A stretch of 5,841 nucleotides of DNA, from NCBI GenBank assembly GCA_025998735.1, contig BNWJ01000086.1:1-5841 (forward strand), read 5' to 3'. Below the pieces are notes generated by a model. That model was given only the letters and a program-made list of their open reading frames with translations, did not search any database and was not told where the DNA came from. The position numbers were made by a program, and so were the translations under genes. Positions 1 to 5,744 of the stretch are shown here, piece after piece; the first letter of the stretch is position 1, and each line of letters starts with the position of its first letter. This stretch comes from Alphaproteobacteria bacterium (GTDB lineage Bacteria; Pseudomonadota; Alphaproteobacteria; UBA3830).

Positions 1-58
1 AAACCTGGATCTGTGACCTTATATCACGAGTCACGTGGTGATAACCTTTTGGGGCCAT
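1..58 (-). CDS. IS30-family transposase, N-terminal fragment (cut by window edge)
   Basis: The reading frame starts at ATG 58-56 and runs off the left edge after 19 codons, giving MAPKGYHHVTRDIRSQIQV. The Y-H-H-(V/L)-T-x-(D/E)-x-R-x-x-I pattern at residues 6-17 is typical of the start of IS30-family transposases, where it leads into the N-terminal helix-turn-helix that binds the element's ends. The catalytic DDE core would lie beyond the window. A good Shine-Dalgarno (AGAGAGG, minus strand, 70-64) sits 5 bases before the ATG and supports this start. The upstream 72-codon open frame ends at 71 in the same frame, 12 bases before this ATG, so transcription from the promoter at 331-360 could reach this gene. 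The family call rests on a short peptide and is an inference from pattern memory. Whether the transposase is complete cannot be seen here. Confidence 0.6.
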   Translation of the reverse strand, partial: MAPKGYHHVTRDIRSQIQV

Positions 59-217
59 GTTAACCTCTCTTTAAAATAAATTATAAACTAAATTCGAGAT
101 TAACTTCTTCATGTGACTTTTTTCAAGGCCACTTTTTACATAATTCGCAAAAAATCCTCGTTTTTTAGGCCGTGAAATGATGCACTTCGCTGTTGAATGG
201 GCGATTTTCACACAGAT
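1..217 (-). mobile_element. Probable IS30-family insertion sequence, 5' end (partial)
   Basis: The region between the broken Rpn-like coding start and the IS30-type transposase start is non-coding in character. It probably represents the left terminal part of the insertion sequence as read on the minus strand. It holds the string ATTCAACAGCGAAGTGCATC (minus strand), which I think resembles IS30-family terminal repeats, and an A6-loop-T6 hairpin around 146-163. The outer boundary at about 217 is placed where similarity to the Rpn family stops. It was not mapped by finding both inverted repeats, because the other end lies outside the window. A target duplication cannot be tested here. Confidence 0.4.
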
Positions 218-289
218 CCTAAGCATTTTTTTGCTGCGGGAGTCACCAAAAATCAACTTAAATACCAAATCTCCGCTTGCTGAACTCAT
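71..289 (-). pseudogene. Truncated Rpn/PD-(D/E)XK-family transposase start fused to IS sequence
   Basis: A 72-codon frame opens at ATG 289-287 with a good Shine-Dalgarno (GGGAGA, 300-295) 5 bases upstream and a near-consensus promoter behind it. Its first 23-24 residues (DLVFKLIFGDSRSKKML at positions 7-23) match the characteristic opening of Rpn/PDDEXK_2 proteins: D-x-x-F-K-x-(I/L)-F-G-x, then a basic stretch and L/I. These are recombination-promoting nucleases or putative transposases of about 250-300 residues. After residue 24 the similarity ends and the rest (ICVKIAHST onwards) is not family-like. I infer that an IS30-family element inserted at about 218 and that the remaining codons are accidental read-through into it. 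The PD-(D/E)XK catalytic residues would lie in the missing part, so this is not a working enzyme. The call rests on a short match; an unrelated small protein is possible but less likely. Confidence 0.5.
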
Positions 290-330
290 TCACGTCTCCC
301 AAAAACACACTAAATTATTGTAACCTATGT

Positions 331-360
331 ATTGTAGCATGACCACCTCCAGCTTGTCAA
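331..360 (-). promoter_or_regulatory. Sigma-70-type promoter, near consensus
   Basis: On the minus strand, TTGACA (360-355) is followed after 18 bases by TACAAT (336-331), a perfect -35 and a 5/6 -10. A second TACAAT copy lies at 322-317. The start of transcription would be near 324. The promoter lies just downstream of lon and points away from it, so it serves the Rpn-like coding start at 289 and, after the IS30 insertion, possibly the IS30 transposase. Confidence 0.65.
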
Positions 361-406
361 TAAAATCAGTTCGTTTTTGTTGGACGTTCGCTTAGCAGTC
401 GCAGCT

Positions 407-2770
407 TTAGGAAGGCGAAGCAGTCGACGTGTCCATCGTCACGCAGGATCTTCGAGAAAGACTTCCGGCTAAGGCTGTGGATAACACATCGTCGGCTGTA
501 TCGACTTTTACCAATTCCAGATCATCCAGAACGCAGCGTGGAATATCGTGCAAATCGTGTTCGTTTTCTTTTGGCATAATGACAGTTTTAATACCGCCTC
601 TGTGTGCCGCCAGTAGCTTTTCCTTCAGACCTCCGATCGGAAGTACTCGGCCACGGAGAGTGATTTCGCCGGTCATGGCCACATCTTTTCTGATGGGAAT
701 GGTCGTAAGAGTCGACACAATGCTAGTTACCATTGCAATTCCAGCTGATGGACCGTCTTTCGGTGTTGCTCCCTCCGGCACGTGAATGTGGAAATCTGTG
801 CAATCAAATGTTTTGGGATCAATGCCAAACGATTCGGCTCTTGATCGCACAAAACTCATGGCTGCCTGTATCGATTCCTGCATTACGTCGCCCAGTTTTC
901 CGGTTAGTGTGGTCTTTCCTTTTCCGGGCACGCTGATGGCCTCTATCGATAGGAGCTCGCCGCCGACTTCTGTCCATGCCAATCCCGTGACAACGCCAAC
1001 GAGATTTTTGTCCTCGGTTTCCAATCTCTTGAATTTCTTCACACCGGCGTATTTCTCGAGATTTTCTTTGGTAACAACGATCTTTTTTATTTTACCTTCG
1101 TTTTCGGTGAGTTCTTTCACGACTTTCCTGGCGAGATTGGCGATTTCTCTTTCGAGGCCTCTCACTCCGGCCTCTCGGGTGTAGTTCCTAATGAGCAGCA
1201 TGATAGCATCGTCCGATATGGAAAGTTCGTTTTCCTTCAAGCCGTTTTCGCCCTTCTGTTTCGGAACCAAATGGCGCTTGGAGATTTCCAGCTTCTCCAT
1301 TTCAGTGTATCCGGAAAGCTTGATTATCTCCAGACGATCCAGAAGCGGTTCCGGCATTTTATAGGAGTTGGCCGTAGTTATAAACATAACGTCCGAAAGA
1401 TCGTAGTCGATTTCGATATAATGGTCGTTGAAGGCGCAATTCTGCTCCGGATCCAGCACCTCCAGCAGCGCACTAGCCGGATCTCCCTTCCAATCTGCTC
1501 CAAGCTTATCGATTTCATCCAATAGAAAGAGCGGATTCGATGATTTGGCTTTTTTCATGCTGGATATGATTTTTCCCGGCATGGAACCTATGTAGGTGCG
1601 ACGGTGTCCTCTGATTTCAGACTCGTCCCGCACACCTCCCAGCGAGATTCGCACGTAATTTCGACCGGTTGCCTCTGCTATGGATTTCGCCAGCGATGTC
1701 TTTCCGACTCCCGGAGGTCCCACCAAACAAATTATCGATCCCTTTATTTTTCCCACTCTGTTTTGAACAGCCAAAAACTCGAGAATTCTTTCTTTTACGG
1801 AATCCAGACCATAGTGATCCCGATCAAGCACAACTTTCGCCGCTTTTATGTCTCTTTTTACTTTGGTTTTGTGATTCCAGGGAATACTAATAAGCCAATC
1901 CAGATAATTGCGGACAACTGTAGCTTCCGGCGACATTGTCGGCATATTTTTTAATTTTTTCAGTTCAGCATCGAATTTTTCACTGGCTTCCTTGGAAAAA
2001 TGGATTTTCTTTGCTTTAGCTTCAAACTCACTTATTTCATCGACGACATTTTCCTGATCGCCAAGCTCCTTCTGAATGGCCTTTATCTGCTCGTTGAGAT
2101 AATATTCCTTCTGGCTGCGTTCCATCTGTTTCTTTACACGATTCCGAATTTTGCGCTCGACATTTATGACATCGATCTCCGATTCCATAAACGACAGGAG
2201 TTTCTCGAACCTTTTTATGACGCTCGTTTCTTCCAGAAGCGTCTGCTTATCATGTATGCGCAGCACCAAATGTGCCGAAATAACATCTATCAGATCGTCA
2301 ACGGAGTCCATTGTTTTTACTGTCGCGACAGTATCCGGCGGAATTCTTTTGTTTAGCTTTGCATAGCTATCGAATTGCTCTATGGCTGTTCTGCGATACG
2401 CCTCTATTTCCAGAGAATTTTCGTTAGATGAAGCTTCTAGAAACTCATATCGCACGGAAAAATAATCCCTATCAGCAACGCACTTCAGCGCAGAAACTCG
2501 TCCCACTCCCTCCACCAAAATCTTGACGGTTCCGTCCGGAAGTCTGAGCATTTGCAATATATTGCTCAAAACACCGACATGATACAGATCATTGTAGGCC
2601 GGATCGTCGTTGTGCAGACTTCTTTGGGTTAGCAGAACGACTTTCTTGTCGCTTTCCATTGCTGCGTCCAGAGCATTTATCGATCTCAATCTTCCTACAA
2701 ATAACGGAACAACAACATGGGGAAATACAACTATATCTCTTATTGAAAGAACAGGACAAACATTATCCAA
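407..2770 (-). CDS. lon: ATP-dependent Lon protease (endopeptidase La)
   Basis: Lon is a cytoplasmic homohexameric AAA+ serine protease that unfolds and degrades damaged and short-lived regulatory proteins. The 787 residues match the usual length for LonA. In order: the N-terminal substrate-binding domain (about 5-195, opening PVLSIRDIVVFPHVVVPLFVGR), a coiled helical linker (about 200-290), the AAA+ module with Walker A GPPGVGKT (351-358), Walker B LLDEID (416-421), a sensor-1 region TTANS (465-469) and sensor-2 Arg in REAGVRG (about 537), then the protease domain with catalytic Ser in GPSAG (S675) and Lys in GGLKEKLL (K718). The 43-residue Ser-Lys spacing equals that of the E. coli enzyme, so it should be active. 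The start is TTG at 2770-2768: the N-terminus then aligns with the family, the Shine-Dalgarno is well placed, and the next Met (37) would remove conserved sequence. It is the second gene of the clpX-lon operon. No clear terminator follows its TAA. Confidence 0.97.
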   Translation of the reverse strand: MDNVCPVLSIRDIVVFPHVVVPLFVGRLRSINALDAAMESDKKVVLLTQRSLHNDDPAYNDLYHVGVLSNILQMLRLPDGTVKILVEGVGRVSALKCVADRDYFSVRYEFLEASSNENSLEIEAYRRTAIEQFDSYAKLNKRIPPDTVATVKTMDSVDDLIDVISAHLVLRIHDKQTLLEETSVIKRFEKLLSFMESEIDVINVERKIRNRVKKQMERSQKEYYLNEQIKAIQKELGDQENVVDEISEFEAKAKKIHFSKEASEKFDAELKKLKNMPTMSPEATVVRNYLDWLISIPWNHKTKVKRDIKAAKVVLDRDHYGLDSVKERILEFLAVQNRVGKIKGSIICLVGPPGVGKTSLAKSIAEATGRNYVRISLGGVRDESEIRGHRRTYIGSMPGKIISSMKKAKSSNPLFLLDEIDKLGADWKGDPASALLEVLDPEQNCAFNDHYIEIDYDLSDVMFITTANSYKMPEPLLDRLEIIKLSGYTEMEKLEISKRHLVPKQKGENGLKENELSISDDAIMLLIRNYTREAGVRGLEREIANLARKVVKELTENEGKIKKIVVTKENLEKYAGVKKFKRLETEDKNLVGVVTGLAWTEVGGELLSIEAISVPGKGKTTLTGKLGDVMQESIQAAMSFVRSRAESFGIDPKTFDCTDFHIHVPEGATPKDGPSAGIAMVTSIVSTLTTIPIRKDVAMTGEITLRGRVLPIGGLKEKLLAAHRGGIKTVIMPKENEHDLHDIPRCVLDDLELVKVDTADDVLSTALAGSLSRRSCVTMDTSTASPS

Positions 2771-2776
2771 AATAAA

Positions 2777-2781
2777 CTCCT
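2777..2781 (-). promoter_or_regulatory. lon ribosome binding site overlapping the clpX stop
   Basis: AGGAG (minus strand 2781-2777) lies 6 bases before the lon TTG start. Its first two bases are the last two of the clpX TAG stop (2782-2780). This supports the TTG start and points to translational coupling: ribosomes finishing clpX stop on the lon initiation region. Confidence 0.8.
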
Positions 2782-4033
2782 AGCACGTAGCGCTACTCTT
2801 AACTTCTGCATATCTTAATATAGGTTTGCATTTATCTTCAATAACATCTTTTGAAATTATGACTTCTTCGACGTTCTTACTTGACGGTAGTTCATACATT
2901 ACATCAAGAAGTACAGACTCCATTATCGACCTAAGTCCCCTTGCGCCAGTTTTTCTCTCCAGCGCTAATTTTGCGATGGCCAAAATAGCGTCCTCTTCGA
3001 ATGTAAGAGATACGTTCTCCATGCAGAATAACTTCTGGTATTGTTTAACCAAAGCATTTTTTGGCTCCCTTAGTATCGATACGAGAGCAGCTTCATCGAG
3101 ATCGTTTAGGGTTGCGATTACCGGTAGTCTACCAACAAATTCAGGGATTAATCCATATTTCAATAGATCCTTCGGCTCAACTTTGGAAAATAGCTCTCCG
3201 ATGTTTCTGTCGTCTTTGCTACTTACTTCGGCGCCAAACCCTATTGACGATTTATTACTGCGAGCAGCTATTACCTTGTCCAGTCCAGCAAATGCTCCAC
3301 CGCAAATAAATAGTATATTTGTGGTATCTACGTGCAGAAATTCCTGCTGAGGATGCTTTCGTCCACCCTGCGGAGGTACTGACGATACTGTTCCCTCCAT
3401 AATTTTTAGCAAAGCCTGCTGCACTCCCTCTCCGGACACGTCCCTCGTTATGGATGGATTATCGGACTTTTTCGAAATCTTATCGATTTCATCTATGTAA
3501 ACGATTCCCATCTGGGCCTTTTCCACGTTGTAATCGGCCGACTGTAACAGCTTCAGGATTATATTTTCGACATCTTCTCCAACATAGCCAGCTTCAGTAA
3601 GCGTGGTGGCATCAGCCATTGTGAATGGCACATCGATTATTCTCGCCAATGTCTGGGCAAGAAGCGTTTTACCGGTTCCGGTCGGACCAATCAGCAATAT
3701 ATTGGACTTGGACAACTCCACATCGCTACTTTTGGAAGAGTGATTTAATCTTTTGTAGTGGTTATAGATGGCTACCGAAAGGACTTTCTTCGCCTTGTCC
3801 TGACCTATTATGTAGTCATCCAGAGTTTTGCAAATCTCCTGTGGAGATGGCAGACTGCTCTTTCCATTTGGTAGATTATTTGTTGGACTTTCAGAGATTA
3901 TCCCAGCGCATAGTTCTATACACTCATCACAAATATAAACCGTAGGGCCGACTATAAGCTTTCTGACTTCGTGTTGTGTCTTTCCACAGAAAGAACAGCG
4001 CAAAGTACTGTCTACATCTACAACTTTCCCCAT
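2780..4033 (-). CDS. clpX: ATP-dependent Clp protease ATP-binding subunit ClpX
   Basis: ClpX is the AAA+ hexameric unfoldase that recognises substrates and feeds them into the ClpP peptidase. It is 417 residues, near the usual ~420. Visible parts: an N-terminal C4 zinc-binding domain with CxxC at 13/16 and 35/38 (CSFCG, CDEC), used for dimerisation and substrate or adaptor binding; Walker A GPTGTGKT (116-123); the pore loop GYVG (149-152) that grips substrate; Walker B YIDEID (179-184); an RKH loop (225-227); the IGF loop (264-266) that docks on ClpP; the Arg finger in PEFVGR (R302); and sensor-2 GARGLR (R365). The intact IGF loop implies that a ClpP partner exists in the genome. The ATG at 4033 has a strong Shine-Dalgarno (GGAGGG, 4043-4038). 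clpX leads the operon and lon follows after 9 bases. Oddly, clpP does not precede it within this window, although it does in most alphaproteobacteria. Confidence 0.97.
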   Translation of the reverse strand: MGKVVDVDSTLRCSFCGKTQHEVRKLIVGPTVYICDECIELCAGIISESPTNNLPNGKSSLPSPQEICKTLDDYIIGQDKAKKVLSVAIYNHYKRLNHSSKSSDVELSKSNILLIGPTGTGKTLLAQTLARIIDVPFTMADATTLTEAGYVGEDVENIILKLLQSADYNVEKAQMGIVYIDEIDKISKKSDNPSITRDVSGEGVQQALLKIMEGTVSSVPPQGGRKHPQQEFLHVDTTNILFICGGAFAGLDKVIAARSNKSSIGFGAEVSSKDDRNIGELFSKVEPKDLLKYGLIPEFVGRLPVIATLNDLDEAALVSILREPKNALVKQYQKLFCMENVSLTFEEDAILAIAKLALERKTGARGLRSIMESVLLDVMYELPSSKNVEEVIISKDVIEDKCKPILRYAEVKSSATC

Positions 4034-4071
4034 CTATCCCTCCAAATATAAAACAGAGCAATCAATATACT

Positions 4072-4096
4072 TATTGTACATATAATGTGCACAATA
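4072..4096. promoter_or_regulatory. Palindromic candidate operator upstream of clpX
   Basis: Two 9-base arms of the form TATTGTRCA (4072-4080) and TGCACAATA (4088-4096) pair at 8 of 9 positions around a 7-base AT centre. The centre-to-centre distance of about 16 bases suits a dimeric helix-turn-helix repressor. It lies about 40-60 bases before the clpX ATG, within the leader or core-promoter region. The role is inferred from symmetry and position only; I do not recognise the binding protein. Confidence 0.35.
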
Positions 4097-4196
4097 TCAT
4101 ATTCTCGCATCAATATTCCAAGAAATACTTAATTTCACTATTTTTTCTGAAGCTAATTCGCATTTTCTTAGAAACATCTCAAAATCCAGTGTGAGT

Positions 4197-4226
4197 TTTA
4201 TAAAATCTACATATAACAAGATTCAA
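4197..4226 (-). promoter_or_regulatory. Candidate sigma-70 promoter for clpX-lon
   Basis: On the minus strand, TTGAAT (4226-4221) is followed after 18 bases by TATAAA (4202-4197), a fair match to the housekeeping promoter. It would give a leader of roughly 160 bases before the clpX ATG. The region is AT-rich, so chance matches are likely. A weaker alternative nearer the gene uses TTGGAA with GATATT at 17-base spacing, just upstream of the palindrome. I saw no clear heat-shock (sigma-32) promoter. Confidence 0.3.
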
Positions 4227-4410
4227 TTAACTCAGCGGTTGATGTTACCTAAATAAACCCCAAAAGACAAATGAAAAAGCGCCTGACAAGTCATTTATAC
4301 ATGGTTACAGTAACGTCGTCTTAAAATTGCATCGAAATGTAAAAACATTGGGGCGCAGAACGACGGATAATGAAACGGTGCGACTCTAAAGCAACACTGC
4401 TATACAAAAA

Positions 4411-4773
4411 TTATTTTTTAAATACAAGCCTCTCTCGTCGTTTTCTACTCCAGGCGCGTTTTTTTCTGTATTTTGTGCCAAGAGACTTCATTCTCGAATG
4501 CACGGAAGACACTCTGCAATTGAAATGTTGCGCTATTTCCCGGAGACACGCCTGCGGATTATCGGTCACATACTGCTGTAACTCGTCAGCCTTCAGCTTG
4601 GTTGGTCCCCTCGTGAAGGGTTTCGGTTTTAAACCGCCAGTATCATTTCGTAGTTTAATCCAATTCCAAACGGTCTTAGTACTTATTCCAAATAATTTTG
4701 CAACGTAAGATTGAGAGTAATGCATGTCTATGTACTTCATTACTTTCTCGCGCAGATCTTCTGAATACACCAT
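4411..4773 (-). pseudogene. IS630-family transposase, N-terminal DNA-binding part only
   Basis: The frame encodes 120 residues from ATG 4773, which has a Shine-Dalgarno (GGAAGG, 4782-4777) 4 bases upstream. A GTG at 4785 would add four residues but lacks this support. MVYSEDLREKV at the start is the classic IS630/COG3415 opening. A first helix-turn-helix spans about 20-42 (QSYVAKLFGISTKTVWNWIK) and a second, winged one spans about 76-98 (CLREIAQHFNCRVSSVHSRM), joined by a Pro/Lys-rich linker ending RGPTKLKADEL. Complete IS630 transposases continue with a DDE catalytic domain of about 180 residues. Here the frame ends in a very basic tail (about 101-120) and no DDE half follows in any frame, so it cannot transpose by itself. 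It is either a decayed remnant or a small DNA-binding protein left from one. It lies directly upstream of the clpX leader on the same strand. Confidence 0.75.
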
Positions 4774-4790
4774 ACTACCTTCCACTACAC

Positions 4791-4843
4791 ACCAACGGTT
4801 GCATGGTACGATAAAAACATTGCGTACGCAACTGTGGGTTGGT
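4791..4843. repeat. Long imperfect hairpin upstream of the IS630 fragment
   Basis: Three nested pairings make one stem: ACCAAC (4791-4796) with GTTGGT (4838-4843), GTTGC (4798-4802) with GCAAC (4828-4832), and GTACG (4806-4810) with CGTAC (4823-4827). Together they give 16 base pairs with a 12-base AT-rich loop and small bulges. A perfect 12-base palindrome TTGCGTACGCAA (4820-4831) lies inside the 3' arm. It ends 8 bases before the transposase Shine-Dalgarno, so it may be a subterminal part of the element or a leader structure. Confidence 0.45.
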
Positions 4844-4845
4844 AA

Positions 4846-4983
4846 AATTGGCAGTATAGTTATGAGATGCTCGGAGATTTTCAGTTTTTCGGAGCATTGG
4901 TGGAGGCTTACGCTAAAATTACGGTCTCTTATATGAATTACAGGAAAGGCTTCAACAGTTTGTATGATTTAAAAATACCATAG
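4846..4983 (+). pseudogene. Short unassigned coding remnant
   Basis: An open frame follows a stop at 4843-4845 and runs to TAG 4981-4983. From ATG 4867 it encodes 38 residues (MLGDFQFFGALVEAYAKITV, then SYMNYRKGFNSLYDLKIP). The composition looks protein-like: mixed aliphatic and aromatic residues and an amphipathic helix-like stretch. No Shine-Dalgarno precedes the ATG, so it is more likely the 3' end of a longer gene lost to rearrangement than a small intact gene. I do not recognise the family. The helical stretch faintly recalls the C-terminal end of TolC-type outer-membrane proteins, but I do not claim that. Confidence 0.25.
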
Positions 4984-5109
4984 TTGAAGTTTGGCGAAAA
5001 ATATGTCTCAATTTGAATCCCTTGGGGACGTCATCTTTTTGCAGAATTATTATTTTCGCTAACGACGTTTTTGTTATTTGATTTTTGCAACTTATTATGA
5101 TGTTTTCAC

Positions 5110-5138
5110 TTGACTTTTTGATTAAAAGACAATATATA
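5110..5138 (+). promoter_or_regulatory. Promoter for the thioesterase gene
   Basis: TTGACT (5110-5115) is followed after 17 bases by TATATA (5133-5138). Alternatively TATACT (5135-5140) gives a better -10 at 19-base spacing. It ends about 28 bases before the yciA ATG, in an AT-rich stretch, and would give a very short leader. Confidence 0.5.
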
Positions 5139-5166
5139 CTATGTATGGTTAGAAAGAGATTTAGCT

Positions 5167-5553
5167 ATGTCAGATAAAGAGAGAGTTTTAGTTTCTAGAA
5201 CGATTGCTGTTCCAGCAGATACCAATCCATGGGGCGATATTTTCGGCGGATGGATTCTGTCTTTGATGGACATTGCCGCCGGCAGCATCGCAGCAAGATT
5301 AGCAAAGGGAAGTATAGCAACAAAAGCTATAAAGGAAATTACATTTGACGCCCCAATATTTGTTGGAGATGAAGTTTCGGTGTACGCAGAAATCGATAAG
5401 ATAGGAAACACGTCGGTTACTCTCGATATCTCCGTCACCATAAGAAGAAAAGGGCAGCACGAAGAGATAGAGGCTGTAAAAGGATCGTTTGTTATGGTCG
5501 CACTTGATGAGAACAGACGTCCTCGTCCTATACGACAGAACTGGCCTTCGTAG
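5167..5553 (+). CDS. yciA: Acyl-CoA thioesterase, YciA type (hotdog fold)
   Basis: This enzyme family hydrolyses acyl-CoA to free acid and CoA in the cytoplasm. YciA homologues take a broad range of short to long chains and may tune CoA and fatty-acid pools. The 128 residues compare with 132 in E. coli YciA, so the gene is full length. The N-terminal block (V)PADTNPWGDIFGGWILSLMDIAAG (about 15-39) is the family signature. It includes Asn20 and Asp35, the latter at the position of the catalytic acid, on the long hotdog helix. The middle (ITFDAPIFVGDEVSVYAEIDKIGNTSVTLDISV, about 58-90) supplies the conserved F-x-x-P-(I/V)-x-V-G-D-x-V strand and the G-x-T-S-V motif. The ATG at 5167 has a modest purine-rich ribosome site (AAAGAG, about 5153-5158). 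It has its own promoter and no operon partner. Its stop directly meets an inverted-repeat element. Confidence 0.92.
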   Translation: MSDKERVLVSRTIAVPADTNPWGDIFGGWILSLMDIAAGSIAARLAKGSIATKAIKEITFDAPIFVGDEVSVYAEIDKIGNTSVTLDISVTIRRKGQHEEIEAVKGSFVMVALDENRRPRPIRQNWPS

Positions 5554-5628
5554 AATAGACCCGTTGCAAAAGCCGCCAGGAGCCCTTGATTATCAGGGAT
5601 CAAAATCAGCCTACGCAACGGGTCTATT
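5554..5628. mobile_element. Miniature inverted-repeat element or collapsed IS ends
   Basis: AATAGACCCGTTGC (5554-5567) and GCAACGGGTCTATT (5615-5628) are perfect 14-base inverted repeats around a 47-base centre. Trimmed to GACCCGTTGC...GCAACGGGTC (5558-5624), the element is flanked on each side by TA, the target duplication of IS427-type IS5 or IS630 elements. The GTTGCAAAAG-type end resembles IS5-group termini as I remember them. The centre contains an imperfect hairpin around CCCTTGAT and ATCAGGG. It begins on the base after the yciA stop and may serve as its transcript end, although no T-run follows. Confidence 0.55.
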
Positions 5629-5673
5629 ATATGGCATAAAAAATTTATTTTTTGCGACTGCGACTACCATATA
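5628..5673. repeat. Inverted repeat with A/T palindrome and tandem hexamer
   Basis: TATATGG (5628-5634) and CCATATA (5667-5673) form a perfect 7-base inverted repeat. Between them lie an A/T hairpin AAAAAATTTATTTTTT (5638-5653) and two tandem copies of GCGACT (5654-5665). No coding signal is seen. It marks the transition between the yciA-side element and the GC-rich tail. Confidence 0.3.
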
Positions 5674-5690
5674 GCCTAATCGCGGTAGAC

Positions 5691-5723
5691 GGGGTACGGC
5701 TTTGGCGGCCGTCCCCCCCCCCC
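5691..5723. repeat. GC-rich hairpin ending in an 11-C run
   Basis: GGGG (5691-5694) and ACGGC (5696-5700) pair with GCCGT (5708-5712) and CCCC (5713-5716), giving 9 base pairs with one bulged T and a 7-base loop. The C-run continues to 5723, making 11 consecutive Cs. No T-run follows on either strand, so it is not a standard terminator. The homopolymer length should be treated with caution because such runs are prone to sequencing error. Confidence 0.4.
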
Positions 5724-5744
5724 GCACAGGTAGGGTCGAGCAAT

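Larger units (their letters stand above)
4034..4410. other. Gene-free leader upstream of clpX
   Basis: This 377-base AT-rich stretch has no convincing gene on either strand. I looked on the minus strand for a clpP 3' end and for the DDE half of the IS630 transposase and saw neither. It holds the clpX Shine-Dalgarno, a palindrome (4072-4096), a candidate clpX promoter (4197-4226) and a perfect short palindrome GTTACAGTAAC (4304-4314). No clear rho-independent terminator for the upstream transposase fragment was found. Confidence 0.5.

Noticed and set aside
60..406. A hup (HU) gene or tRNA downstream of lon
   Set aside because: No HU-like frame and no tRNA T-loop or cloverleaf could be found on either strand.
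395..430. Rho-independent terminator at the end of lon
   Set aside because: Only short direct repeats of CGACTGCT and weak pairings are present, with no stable stem followed by Ts.
429..3350. Plus-strand open frames of 67-174 residues across lon and clpX
   Set aside because: They are antisense to two clear, full-length genes and show no family features or ribosome sites.
4380..4425. Programmed frameshift at TTTAAAAAATAA to join the IS630 halves
   Set aside because: The -1 and +1 frames after the A-run stop within 4 and 8 codons and no DDE motifs appear downstream.
4370..4708. Plus-strand 112-residue frame over the IS630 fragment
   Set aside because: The opposite strand carries a recognisable double helix-turn-helix; this frame is Cys/Phe-rich with no family look.
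4984..5109. Terminator or small RNA before yciA
   Set aside because: GCGAAAA (4994-5000) and TTTTCGC (5053-5059) pair, but across a 52-base gap in AT-rich DNA, which is too weak to call.
5139..5618. Minus-strand 159-residue frame over yciA
   Set aside because: It is antisense to a clear thioesterase gene and extends into the inverted-repeat element.
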